Assembly (NCBI GenBank): GCA_963693365.1
Contig: CAVNZM010000002.1
Coordinates: forward strand, 5,146,001 to 5,210,000
DNA length: 64,000 nt
Direction of reading: 5' to 3'
Origin: Amoebidium appalachense
Taxonomy: Eukaryota; Ichthyosporea
The notes under the pieces were generated by a model. That model ran no database searches. It was not told where the DNA came from and worked only from the letters and a program-made list of their open reading frames with translations. Shown piece by piece: positions 19,137 to 30,098 of this stretch. Numbering within the stretch: the first letter of the stretch is position 1; every line of letters starts with the position of its first letter. The translations under genes and the position numbers were made by a program.

Positions 19137-22100
19137 CCGACAAGGGTGCATGTGCAGTGCTTGGGGTGGGCGACGTGTTCTTTTCCAGCACCATCGACGG
19201 CGTTACTGCGGTGCATCAGCTGACGGATGTACTCTATGTGCCCTCCATCCCCGACACTCTCATCAGTGTGTTCACGGCATCTACCAACGGCGTTTTACCC
19301 CGCTTTGACACCCGCGGCGGCGTTAAGTTGTGCTACGGCGATCAAATTCTGGCCACCGGCTCGGCTGTCGGCACCAAGCTGTACCACATGGCGGTGTCTC
19401 TTCTGCGCACGGACACAACCCCGGACGCCCAAACCACCACTGCTCCGCGTATCCTCAAGGTTACTGCCGACCTCAACACGTGGCACTACCGTCTGGGCCA
19501 TGCTGGCATTGACGCTGTACGCTCGGTCATCAAGTCTGCAGGCCTGTTGGTGGGTGGCGGTGCCAAGTCTCCGGGTGTGTGTGAGCCCTGTGCCCTCGGC
19601 AAAGCCCACCGTGTTGCCTTCTCCGAATCAACCAGCCAAGCTCCCCGGGTCCTAGCCAAGGTTCACAGCGACATCAGCGGCCCCTTCCCTCCCGCGATCG
19701 GTGGTGCTCAGTACTTGGCGACGTTCCACGACGACTTCACCGGCCACACCACGGCCGTGCCCCTCGTCAAGAAGTCGGACACACTGGCTGCATATGTGAC
19801 GTACCACAAGGCGGCGGTTACCCAACACGGTGTTCCCATGCAGGTGTTTCAGTCCGACGGGGGGGGCGAGTACATGGGCACGGCCTTCGGGGACTACAAC
19901 CGTGAGCACGGCATTCGCCATCAGATCACTACCACCGGCTCTCCTCAACAGAATGGGACTGCCGAACGACTGAACCGGACCCTCCTCGACATGGTTCGGG
20001 CACTCCTGCAGCTGTCCGGCCTTCCGGTGGGATTCTGGGCCGAGGCAGCTGTGACCGCGGCTTTTATACGCAACATGCTCCCGTCGCGAGCCACCGGCAG
20101 CCAATCGTCTCCCGCCCTGCTGTGGACCGGCATTCCTCCCGACTACAGCCGGCTCCGTGTCTGGGGCTCTCCCTGCTACGTCCATCAACAGGATACACCG
20201 AAACTGGCGCCTCGTGCCGTCAAGGGCATCTTCGTGGGCTACCCTCCTAACATCAAGGGCTACAAGGTCTGGATTCCAGCAGCACACAAGATGACCGTCA
20301 GCCGTGACGTGCAGTTCGACGAGGCTGCTATTCTGCACCCCCTCCGTGATGTCCCATCTGATTGGTCGACCGCACCGGCAATTCATCATTTTTTGGAGTC
20401 ATCTGATTCGTCAAATCAGCCAGCCAATCACATCGTCCGGAATGATCAGCAATCTGATTCGTCTCGTCTGTCAGCCAATGGGACAGCGCCGAGTGATCAA
20501 TTGGACATTCCGATCCTGCCCGAGCCTGCACATCGGCTCCCCCGGACGACCCGTAGTGGCGCTGTGTACAACGACCAACGTCGAGGCCCGACTGCCAACG
20601 TGGCTGCTGCTACGGCCCCCCTTGCCCCCCAGGCTACGGCTCCTGCATCAACACCCATCAAGGCTTCCACCATTGTTGTCCCCAAGACTGTCCGGGCTGC
20701 ACTCAAGAGTCCCCAGCGTCTGAAATGGGAGGAGGCTGCACACCGTGAGCTCAAGGCCCTGGAAGACAACGGCACCTTCACCCTTGTGCCCCGTCCAGAG
20801 GATGGCTCCACTGTCATTCCGGTCGGCTGGGTCTTTACGGTCAAGCAGGACAACGTCGGCAACGTCACTGCTTTCAAGGCCCGGCTTGTGGCCCGGGGCA
20901 ACTACCAGCAGCCTGGCCAGGACTATTTCGTCACCGAGTCACCTGTGGCTGCGCTGGCTACCATCCGGCTGGTTTTGGCTACCTCCGTGGCCCAAGGTCT
21001 GCCTCTGCGCCACATCGACGTCAACACAGCATTCCTCAACGGCACCGTCAACGAGACCATCTACATTGAGCAGCCCCCTGGCTTCGTCAACCCCTCGGCC
21101 CCCCATGCTGTCGGCTTGCTCCACAAGGCGCTCTACGGCCTAAAACAGGCACCGTGCCAGTGGTATGAGGCCCTCCGTGACCATCTCCTCGACCAAGGCT
21201 TCATTGTGAGTGCTGCTGACCCGTGCCTGTTCATCAAGAATGCCGGGACCCCAACGTTTATTGCCCTTGCTGCCTACGTGGATGACTTCACCGTGACGGC
21301 CGCCACTGATGCGCTCATCGACGATTTTTTCACCAAGCTGGATGCTCGTTTCTCTGCCAAGGACCTGGGTCGTCCAGGCTACCCTGCTCATCGGGCACAC
21401 TCTTACCTGGCTGGAGGACGGGTCTCTGCGTCTGGGCCATCGTCAACACATCATCGACTTGGCTGCCCGTTTTCGTCTCACCCACATGTCCGGCACCAAG
21501 ACCCCCATCGTCCCGGGCCAGGCCAGTGAAAGCAACAAGACCCCAGCCCACAGCAAGAAGGAGGACTATGCCAGCCTGGTCGGTGCCCTGCTGTGGATTG
21601 CGCGTACCACCCGCCCCGACATTTCCCAGGCTCTGGGAGTCCTTACTCGACACATTCATGCGCCCACCGTCACCCACTGGACTATGGCTACCAGAGTTGT
21701 AAGCTACCTGCTGGCCACCATCGACCTGGGTATTGTCTACCGTCCCGGCCCCCCCACCCTTGTTGGCTACTCCGACTCCGACTACGCCGAGGACCGCGAC
21801 ACCCGGCGCTCCACCACGGGCTATGTCTTCTTCATCAACTCCTCCCCTGTGTCCTGGGTGTCTCGGCTCCAGTCCATCACCACCCACAGCTCCACTGAGG
21901 CTGAATTTGTGGCCATGTCTGCTGCTACGAACGAGGCCATATGGCTCAACTATGTGATGGACGACCTGGGCCTTAATCCTATCGATGAGCCCACCCCGGT
22001 GCCCATCCATGGGGACAATGAGTCTGCCCGGGCCCTGCTGGACACCCTGGGGGTTAAGCCCAAGACCAAGCACATCGACGTCCGCTACTGCTCCGTCAAG

Positions 22101-22229
22101 GAACATCACCTGCTGGGCAACATCACTGTGGTCCCGGTGGCTTCTGCTGACAACAAGGCCGACATGTTCACCAAGGCCCTGTCTGCCTCTTTCTTCACCA
22201 AGGCCGTGGGGATGCTCAACATGTGCTGA
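18977..22229 (+). CDS. pol: copia Pol: protease, integrase, reverse transcriptase, RNase H (one frame break)
   Basis: In order: protease LLDSGATDHV; GAG-pre-integrase LNTWHYRLGHAG with C-E-P-C; integrase with VHSDISGPF, FQSDGGGEY and QQNGTAERLNRTLLDM (D-D-E); RT with ARLVARGNYQQ, HIDVNTAFLNG and the YVDDF active site; RNase H with YSDSDYAEDRDTRRSTTGY, HSSTEAEF and HGDNESARALL. The frame changes near 21366-21375 (from frame of 18977 to frame of 21309), just after KDLG in the RT thumb. All catalytic residues are present. Given identical LTRs, a single-base assembly error is as likely as real decay. Confidence 0.88.
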
Positions 22230-22414
22230 GCACCCGTCATCAACCAACTGCGCCCTCATACTTCAGGGGGGGGAGAGAGTTGCATCCGACTGTGCAACTA
22301 CGTGTACCATACTAAAATTGAGTAGGGGAATCTTTATTGTCTGTATTTTGTGCACCTGAAGCACTCGAGCTCAGTTGCATTAATTCAAACCACAATTATC
22401 CAATTGAGTAGGGG

Positions 22415-23180
22415 TGTTGGAGTACACTGGTACTCCCGGCTAGCAATGTCTGTTAGAGAAAGTTTCTGAGCAATTGAATAATTGTTTCAACACTCACTCG
22501 AGTGCATAGAGCTTTTGTTTACGGTCATATTCATATATGGTAGTTATATGTTTGAGCCAAAACTGTACCAATGACGAGCTTCATTAGCAACGTGCTAATT
22601 GTGCTCATTAATTAATATTCCCGGTTCAGATGATGTCATGTTTATATTTGCCACAGGATTCTATTCTTAGAGTGGTAGTGTGCTTTATTCCCGGATATTC
22701 TCAGAATATTTTTAGTTGTGTGAAGTAAGATTTACGTTTTAACTGCAATTGGTGTGTTAAACACGTTTATTTGTGTGCTTTAGTGCAAGTTAACTAGCCA
22801 CCCAACGTGCACAGTTAACTTTTATATCTTTAACGACTTGTTTTCATTGTGCTCTCTTTTCGGCCATGCTGTACATGGCCCACCACCAGGGTGCACACGA
22901 GGCCACCATGAGGTGGCCAACGACTATATAAAGCAGTGCCTCCCATGTCACAAACATGGGAAGCAGAACGTTTGATTTACACTTTTCTACTGTCGTTTTC
23001 AGTGCACAAAACACATAGACAAGTTACCCATCATACACGACACTATGTCTGACAACTTACAGTTGCAGCAACTAGTCCAACTACTGGAGCAGAGGTTGGC
23101 CTCACAAGATGCAATCATTTCTGACTTACAGAAGGAACAACGTGCACTAGAACTAGCTTCTATGAACACAATGTCCAACA
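22415..23180 (+). repeat. 3' LTR of the copia element
   Basis: Same length and termini as the 5' LTR. It is preceded by GAGTAGGGG, a short purine tract suitable for plus-strand priming; the same AATTGAGTAGGGG motif also occurs about 85 bases upstream (near 22315). Its copy of the gag start runs into flanking DNA and stops after about 54 codons. Confidence 0.95.
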
Positions 23181-23185
23181 GCTAC

Positions 23186-23738
23186 TTGGTCGTCGGGGAG
23201 CTTTCCAAGTGACTGCCATGGCCAGTCCTTAGCCTCCAGTCGTATGGCAATAACCGGGTTTGCTTGCATGCATTCTGTAATTGTGTTTTTCTGTGTGTCC
23301 TGCCACAACTAGGCCACCTTATCAGAGAGCTAGATGCAGTTTCTCCGGGTTATCTAGGGGCCGGGCCCGTTGGGATTGTTTTTTAGATCAGATTTGGTCT
23401 GCATTGCTCTTTTAGAGGCTGACTTGCTTGCTGTGCCTCGGTAGGTTTTGAGGGGGGCCTGTTAAGAAGGAGCAGTAATGATGTCTTCTTGCGGAGTGTG
23501 GTCTGGTCAACATCGATGCATATGACTAGTTGGAGCAAACTAGTTTCACGCATACACGTACACTTAAGGTTTTGCCCGCTGGTGTCCTTTGTCACTTGTC
23601 GCTTTATTTTTATTTCGTAGCTTTGGCTTTTTCAGTTCTATTGGTGGTTGTGTAGCCTGTGGCTGCACGTTGCCTTCATCAACGGATCAATAAACCCGAG
23701 TCAAAAGAAAAAAAAAAGTTTCTCACGATTTATCGGTC
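23186..23738. other. Right part of the inverted-repeat unit after the copia element
   Basis: The frame open before the insertion closes about 30 bases after the right TSD. The rest has no recognisable gene. AATAAA at about 23689 and an A run (23707-23717) lie just before the right inverted end. Confidence 0.3.
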
Positions 23739-24083
23739 TCTCAAGATTCGTAGGATTGCCCCTGCGCTAAATGAAAAGAATGTCAAGAGGCGCAAGATAA
23801 TTTAAGATAAAAACTATCAGGGGTCCGGAATCAATGACGTCACTAATTGAGAAGGAGGGCCGCACTCCGCAGCACCGATTGGGGGCCGCGAGAGAATTGG
23901 CGCCAACTTTTCCCGTTTGCGAAACGGAAACGAAAGTCCATGTGTGCACCACGTTATGCGGCATAAACAAACGAAAAATATTAAGCGTAAAACTAGGGAA
24001 CTAAATTGTTTGCTTACTTTTTATTTAATTTTTACCTTCTGTTGCGAATCTTAAAAGGTATACCCCTAAGGGGTGCCCACACT

Positions 24084-25607
24084 ATGCCCTCTCGTTGTGC
24101 AGCAGAACACTGCAAGGCCACTGCTGGGCCTGGTTGTAAGCAGGTGCTTATTCGAAGGCACAGTGCAGAGGTTGTTAGTTCGTGGTTTAAGCAAATACGG
24201 CCAAGGTACACGGAAGATGACCTGAGGAAGGATCTAGGGGTGTGCCATGTCCATTTTCCCGAAGGGTCATTTGTGTTCGGCCCCACTGGGCGAGCAACCT
24301 TAGTGGCTGGGGCCATACTGTACACACGTGAGCAAGAGGAAGGACTACGCCGGCAGGCCGAAGACGCCAAAAGGCAGCGGGAAGCAGACTTGCTCTTGGG
24401 GGAGGACGAACGCACCAAGCGTCGTCGCGAGCAGGAACAAAACGCATCGGTTGATGAGCTCAACAAACAGATCGGCACACTCAACATTGTGGTGGGGGAG
24501 CGAAACAAGCAGATTTCAGACATGGACTCGGAACTCGAACAGTTGCGGGACAAATGTGCCGTTTTGGAAGCGCGTATGGAGACTGTTGAGCGCAAAAACG
24601 AGAGTCTTGGTCAGCTTCTGAAAGAGAAAGAGATCAACTGCATCAGCAAACTCACCTACGATGGTGTTGTGCAGTCGGACTTCAAAACTCGTTTCTACAC
24701 ACAGTTCACAACGGGCAATGCGTTCAAAGCGTTCATTTTGCTCTGTTTCGAATTTCACCTCCACCTTCTGTATATGGGGGTCGACCCAGTTACCGGGGTG
24801 GGGGCTCGGGGCCCAAAGAGAGCACTGTCGTTTGAGAACGCAATCCTGCTGGTGCTTGTGAGACTGCGGCACAATTTCCCGTTTCACCACATGGCCTTCC
24901 TGTTTAACATAGGTGAAAAGACAACACGAAAAACGTTTTGGTGGGGCTTGTATTTGCTTAATTGCATGTTCGAACACCCTCTTTTGGATCCACTACAAAA
25001 CGGTGCATTTACTGCAGCCGCCGTAACTGCAAACACCCTGCCTTGTTTCAAGCAAAACTATCCCCATGTCGCTATGATTTTGGACTGCACGGAATTCTTT
25101 ATTCAGGTGGCTAGTAACACTGAGCTCCAAAAGCTTACATACTCCAGATATAAAGGACACAACACTGTAAAAGTTTTAGTTGCCATGCTTCCCTCTGGTG
25201 AAATACTCTATGTATCATCGTGTTATCCAGGTAGAATAAGTGACCGTCTTATTACTGATGTGTCGGGCATAATAAAAAAATGCTGGCCTGGTGCGACAAC
25301 AGGTTATGGCAGACAAGGGTTTCCTCATAGAAGATCTGCTCAAACAAGCAAATATGCACCTTGTTATCCCTCCCTTCCTTGCAAAGGGAACAATCTTCTC
25401 ACAGGAGGAGCTGGCCTCCACCCGTGATATTGCCGCTGTGCGGATTCATATTGAGCGGGCTATTGGGCGGGCGCGAAGGAGAACAAGATCCTCACGGATA
25501 CTGTTCCCATCACCATGGTGCCCAATCACTCCCAGGTTGTCCGAGTTTGCTTTGGGCTTACACGCTTCCAAGGCAAACTCGTGCACCGGGAGGAAGAAGC
25601 CCCATAA
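24084..25607 (+). CDS. THAP-domain DDE transposase (ISL2EU/PIF-Harbinger-like), two apparent frameshifts
   Basis: The start at 24084 gives an N-terminal THAP zinc finger (C2CH: MPSRCAAEHC ... W ... VCHVHF), the DNA-binding part. A long coiled coil follows (about residues 85-190) with a basic KRRREQEQ patch, then the DDE_Tnp_4 core: ILDCTEFF (first Asp), KGHNTVKVLVAMLPSGEI, VMADKGF (second Asp), VRIHIERAIGR (Glu). Frame changes occur near 25308 and 25472, and the final frame ends at TAA 25605-25607. Both lie within the conserved core, so the copy is either inactive or affected by assembly indels. The upstream frame is open to 24006 but the THAP methionine fits best. Confidence 0.85.
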
Positions 25608-25962
25608 AAAAGCTAATTGTTTTTGTCCCCCCCAGCCCCCCCCCCCCCCCCCCCCCCCCCCCCTTCAGTTACCCAGTCCCCGTGAAAAAGTATGTAAAAA
25701 TAAAAATACCAACATAAACAAATGGCGTGTGTTTATGTTTTTCTGCACTGAAACGGGGGGAAAGGGGGGGGGGGGGGGGGGGGGGGAGGGGGAAAGGGGG
25801 AAGGGGGAAAGGAAGCCTTTAGAAAAACACGAGCCCGACAGAGAGGGAAAAAAACGAAACCTTCCTGTCTCCCCCCCCCCCCCCCCCCCTTCCCCCCCTC
25901 TCCCCCCCAGGCCCCTCCTCCCGCCTATTCTTCCCACACACAACCACTACACATTCCTGGGT

Positions 25963-26039
<77 letters not shown>

Positions 26040-26257
26040 CAGACGCAAGACCTTGTCACCTCAGTAGTTGTGGTAACAGTAGACCTTCATTCGTTACAGC
26101 ACATGGCATACATAACCTAGTGCACAGCACTGCCTAGTTACAATTTTCATTACATTTATACAGAAAAAAAAACCATTTATCCTTAACCGGTTATGGTTAC
26201 CATATAGCACTACTACTAGCGTTACCTTATAAAAGAGACTTATCACTTTACATCGAT
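25608..26257. repeat. Intergenic centre of the transposon: C/G runs and (ACGC)n
   Basis: It contains C runs (25627-25662), G runs (25757-25787), C runs (25871-25889) and (ACGC)n at 25964-26041, then about 200 bases of plain AT-rich sequence with an A run at 26163-26172. It separates the 3' ends of the two convergent genes. Confidence 0.8.
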
Positions 26258-29046
26258 CTACCTTTTCTTTCGAGCTAGTACAGATGCCTTTGCGGCCCGG
26301 GCCTCTCTGGCATACACATCATTTATATTATCTATTAATTTAATCAACGATTTTAAATTAACTGCATTCACGGCCACATTAGCATTCAGCAATGGATTCT
26401 CGCGCAAGAAAATAGGATTCATATGACACCCTACTTCCTTCCCCTTAAACTTGCCACTATCTTTTTCCCAGACCCCGCTCCACTCTGGCCATCACCGTCA
26501 AGATCCATTTCACCCTCACCCCCACCCCCGTTCCGTTCCCTGCCATCATCTACCCCACCACCTTCCCCAACCTTCCCTTTTTTTGTAGGCATGCGAGGCT
26601 CCCTTCTTTGAAAAATATACTGCTCGATGGGTTTTATTATATCTTTCGACATCTGCCCCGATGGAACCCCCCACCGTTATTGTTGGCTAGTGCTTGCAAA
26701 CAACTGTGGTTCATCCCCGGGGACCCGACCAGAGAGCCTAACAATATCGGCGTTTGTGTGCATGAGTGCAGCTTGGTGTGTGCATGCAATGCGAGCCTGT
26801 GGACACTGACACCAACCATCTATCACCTTCTTCACCACGTTGTTCTCCTCCTCCAGCTCCAAATGCAGATAGGCGACATAGAAGTCCATGGCCATGGAAC
26901 GGGGCACTAAGCCTCGCAGAAGTACCTTGCGGCCGTCCTTGCAGTAGGAGACCGCCAGGTACTCACTGCACGACATTGCCCGCCGCCAACCGCGAACAAA
27001 ATTCTTGAGGGGGAAGTGCTGCATGATTACCTGGACATGTGTATATAGGTGTCCGCGCAAGCACGTGTGTAGTGTGGATATTCACAGTGTGTGTAGGGAG
27101 AAAGTGCGGGAAAGGGGACGAGAGGGGGGGGGGGGGGGGGGGGGGGGGAATGTCAGTCTTTATGTATTCCCAATACCCCCTCCCCCTTCTCCCCACCCCC
27201 CTCCAACTCCCATTCACCTCCCCTTTTCCCCCCTTCCCCTCTCCTTCCTCCCTTCCCCGGGTCCATGGTCCTCCATCCCTCGGCCTTCATCTCTTCTGTA
27301 CCCCTTTTCCCCTTTATCCAAGAATCCCAGCCCCCTCTCCTTCCGAACTGCACTGACATATCTATCTCCTTGCCCCCCCCCCCCCCCCCCCCCCCCCCCA
27401 CCCACCCACCCCGAGAAACCATCACTCTTATCTACCCCCCCCCCCCCCCCCTCCACTCCCCCCTTCATTTTCTTTTCTGCCTCTCTCCCCTTCGAGCCTC
27501 TTTCCCACACACCTTCCTACCTTCACTCTCCCATCTTTATCCCCCCCCCCCCCCCTCCCCCTCCCCTCCTTTTCCGAGCTTCACTCCCTTAACTACTCCC
27601 CTTCTCCCCCCCAACCTTCCACCGGGGCTTCTTCTCCCCCCCTCCCCCCCCTCCCCCCCCCCCCCCCCCCCCCCCCCCGGCTTTACCATCATATCTATGT
27701 GTGGAACCATACCCTACCTCATCTGGAAGGACGGGTAGCTCTGCCAGAAGCTTGTCCTGCCCATAGACCCACACCCGGTTGTTATATATATCAGGCCGCC
27801 CACTCTCTGCCGTGCCACTGAGCGGTAGAAATTCAAGAGTGTGCGGAACAATATGGCAGGTCAGTTAGCAGTCCAAAAGGTTGGCATCGATTGGTGTGCC
27901 CAGCACCTCTGGGCGAGGCTCTGCTGGTGTCCAACAAACGTGCCAGTGCTCAAGCGTAACAGGATTCAGCACTATGTGGGAGCGGAAGGCTACGAGCGCC
28001 CGTTCAACTGCCGTGAACACACTCACAGTATCAAGCTCGTGTGCGTGCATTTTGGGGGCAAGGCGAAGTGACGAGTTCTCAAGAACGTCTTGCACACACT
28101 CCAGCCATGCGTCTAATGAGTGCGTGTCCCCTTTTTGTTTCACTTTCCTCACAAAGTCGTATGCGCCAACCTCACCCACACCCACTAGTTTCAAATAATC
28201 ACAACCACCAACAATGCCAAAAAGAAGCAAATCGTCCATATTCCAGCTTGAGAAATCATATTGTTTATTTTCGTATGTGTGTACTTTAAAAATGTTGCGA
28301 GCGTGGTCGACGAGGTAGCATTGAAAACGAGTTAGGGAATCTGTTTTTTGGTCGACCTTGCCCCGCGACAGACCACCGATGAGTATGGGTGAGGATGTAT
28401 ATGCAAGCAAATCACTGTCGTCCACCGCTATTACGTCAATTATCTTATTCTGGCCCATGAACGCGAGCTGTGCGTCCGCCTCGTAAGGGGCCACCACCTT
28501 CTCTATACCCTCCGCTTGGCATGTTGCCAACGCCACTCGTGCCATAGACCAGACGACAAAGTGGGACTGTTTAAACTGGCTGTCAACCCGCTCCTGTATT
28601 TTCTGACTCTCCTCCGACGAAGTGGTGTTACAAAGGGTGCCCAGAAGTCGTTTCCCTTCGTTATACGCGTTTTCGCACGCCTTTCACCGGTTGCTTTTCT
28701 CTGTTTGTTTGGCAGGCATGAGCTGCCCATCAAAGACAAAAACAGGGGTAGCTCCCAGTCCATGTTGCCAGAAGTGCATTTCTTTTTTGAACTTTTCGGT
28801 TATCTCTTCCACTATTGCTTTTGGTAACACGATTGTGTGTGGGCTGCCAGATGTGTGCAATAACATAGCTAGTTCATGGCTTTCCTTCGACTTTGCAGGT
28901 ACACTACTAAGGGCCTTGTGAAGAATAGCACTAGCATCAATGCCCACCCGCTTGTCACAGAGTAAACTAGAGAGCTCGGCAAAAGTGCACCCATTTTTCT
29001 TTTTCTCCGTCAGGCCAACCACTGGTAAAAGATTATCAAACCCCAT
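26258..29046 (-). CDS. XPG/FEN1-EXO1 family 5' nuclease followed by a SWIM zinc finger (transposon partner gene)
   Basis: The nuclease part (29046-27865) begins MGFDNLLPVV and keeps the metal-binding acids: GIDASAILHKAL, VFVFDGQLMPAK, APYEADAQLAF, AVDDSDLLAY and GGCDYLKLVGVG (helix-hairpin region), in EXO1/FEN1 order. A TGA at 28686-28684 interrupts the segment after EKSNR, at a place aligned with charged residues of EXO1, so CGA-to-TGA is likely. A TAA at 27867-27865 may lie in a small intron. Further exons cover 27774-27690, then 27030-26677 with a C-x-C-x6-C-x-H SWIM finger (GWCQCPQARIACTH), then a lysine-rich tail ending at 26258. The splicing of the 3' half is tentative. Confidence 0.7.
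26677..27030 (-). CDS. SWIM-type zinc-finger exon
   Basis: After acceptor catgtccag the exon encodes IMQHFPLKNFVRGWRRAMSC, SEYLAVSYCKDGRKVLL and then the SWIM signature C-Q-C-x6-C-T-H. SWIM fingers occur in MULE, Zisupton and ISL2EU partner proteins and bind DNA or protein. An in-frame TAA at 26679-26677 may be removed by a small intron, since MSKDIIKPIEQYIF continues in the same frame just downstream after a cag acceptor. Confidence 0.65.
   Translation of the reverse strand, partial: VIMQHFPLKNFVRGWRRAMSCSEYLAVSYCKDGRKVLLRGLVPRSMAMDFYVAYLHLELEEENNVVKKVIDGWCQCPQARIACTHQAALMHTNADIVRLSGRVPGDEPQLFASTSQQ
27031..27689. repeat. Intron of the nuclease/SWIM gene made mostly of C-rich low complexity
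   Basis: C runs up to about 30 bases at 27376-27399, 27437-27451, 27540-27555 and 27640-27678, and a G run at 27125-27148. The proline- and glycine-rich ORFs seen here are low-complexity artefacts. Confidence 0.75.
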
Positions 29047-29187
29047 TTTTTACGTTTCCTTTTCGTGTGCTTGTTTTGTTTTCGTGGCCTTTTCGTTTTC
29101 GTGGATCGATGTGCGAACGCACATTTCGGACCCTTGCCCTCCTTCTCGGAGCGATCGCCGCTGTGACATCATTGATACTGAACCCCT

Positions 29188-29447
29188 ATATCGATTTGTC
29201 CAAACTTATTCCGGATGACTGGCGAGCTACAGGTAACAGCTTCTGTCATGTACCACACAGTGCCTCCACCGAGTAAACAAAGTAAAAACCATGTGCCCTG
29301 ATACACACACGTATACATACGTGTGGGGGCACCCGCGTGGCAAAAACACGTACAAATGCAACTTGAGTCACTGAGTTGTTGATATTTGCGTGTCGGGGAA
29401 CATGTGCTGCGCAGCAGTGAGGTGGAGCGGGGTTCTTTGTGATAACC
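29188..29447. other. Flank right of the transposon
   Basis: Non-repetitive sequence without a supported gene. A minus-strand ORF (29169-29450) overlaps the transposon end and has no domain. Confidence 0.3.
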
Positions 29448-29487
29448 CACGGCCCTCTGAAAAAAAGACTGTTTTCAGAGGGCCGTG
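29448..29487. mobile_element. 40-bp palindromic mini-insertion with 7-bp TSD (copy 1)
   Basis: CACGGCCCTCTGAAAA, an eight-base spacer (AAAGACTG), and the exact inverse TTTTCAGAGGGCCGTG. GATAACC occurs immediately on both sides (29441-29447 and 29488-29494), as expected for a target-site duplication. Copy 2 is at 32411-32440. Confidence 0.8.
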
Positions 29488-29494
29488 GATAACC

Positions 29495-29872
29495 ATTTAG
29501 TACAATCCATAGGCCGAAGGCGCCTGGCCCCGAAGCGGCTCCGAACAGCTCCGAGCTCCTCCGAACTCTGGTGAGGTACCGGGATTTAAGTCTATGGCTG
29601 ATAGTAGATATCTTTTTACCCTACGTGTTGAGTCCCTTCCTGTACATGTGTTAGGACCGCAAAAACACCTACTAGTAGCCTATATGGCGAATACGGCTAG
29701 AGAGCCCCAGGTTCCTACATAGATTCGTTTATTCGTAATGTAGTGTGGTATAAAAACGCAAAGATGATCATGTCTTGGCGTTGTAATCGATTTCTGGTGT
29801 CTCCTGCTCGTATGCTGATAATATGTGTGGGGGGCGGTTTACTCGCGGATGCATATATCAATATTATGTGTG

Positions 29873-29905
<33 letters not shown>

Positions 29906-30054
29906 CCTCTCCCTCTCTCTCTCTCTCGCTCACTCACACACACACACACACTCTCTCTCTCTCCTTCCCTCTCCCTCCCTCAGAGAGGCTCCCTCAGTCT
30001 CCCTCTCCCTCCCCCCTCCCCCTTCCCCCCCTCTCTCCCTCCCCCTCTCTCCCT

Positions 30055-30098
<44 letters not shown>

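Larger units (their letters stand above)
17298..23180 (+). mobile_element. Ty1/copia-type LTR retrotransposon, complete, with TSD GCTAC
   Basis: Two 766-bp LTRs (17298-18063 and 22415-23180) begin TGTTGGA and end TCCAACA, and look identical in the stretches I compared. GCTAC flanks both sides (17293-17297 and 23181-23185). The primer-binding site GGGTTATGGGCCC (18064-18076) matches the anticodon arm of initiator tRNA-Met, the half-tRNA priming known from Drosophila copia. Domain order is Gag, protease, integrase, reverse transcriptase, RNase H, which is copia order. LTR identity and an exact TSD point to a recent insertion into the flanking inverted-repeat unit. Confidence 0.95.
15754..23764. 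mobile_element. DNA-transposon-like unit with 26-bp inverted ends, interrupted by a copia element
   Basis: The left end (15754-15779) and the reverse complement of the right end (23739-23764) match at 25 of 26 positions, both starting CAGGGGCAA and containing CCTACGAATCTTGAGA. Without the copia insertion and its duplicated target the unit is about 2.1 kb. CAGGG-type ends are common in hAT-like elements, but I see no 8-bp target duplication; the left flank is a TA microsatellite and may have changed. No transposase is recognisable inside, only small ORFs, so it is probably non-autonomous or carries unknown cargo. Confidence 0.6.
23819..29187. mobile_element. DNA transposon with convergent THAP-DDE transposase and XPG nuclease/SWIM genes
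   Basis: The left end (23819-23860) and right end (29136-29187) are inverted relatives. Both read AGGGGT(C/T)C.G.ATCAATGA(C/T)GTCAC and, further in, GAGAAGGAGGGC. Both genes lie inside with their starts 90-270 bases from the ends and converge on a C/G-rich and (ACGC)n middle. A THAP plus DDE_Tnp_4 transposase is typical of PIF/Harbinger-ISL2EU elements, in which the partner gene usually encodes a YqaJ-type nuclease. Here the partner is an XPG-type nuclease. Exact ends and TSD (AT or TAT possible) are uncertain. Confidence 0.7.

Noticed and set aside
26431-26652. Separate gene for the Lys/Gly-rich minus-strand ORF
   Set aside because: It is in frame with the SWIM exon and followed by an open segment to 26258, so it is better explained as the 3' part of the nuclease/SWIM gene.
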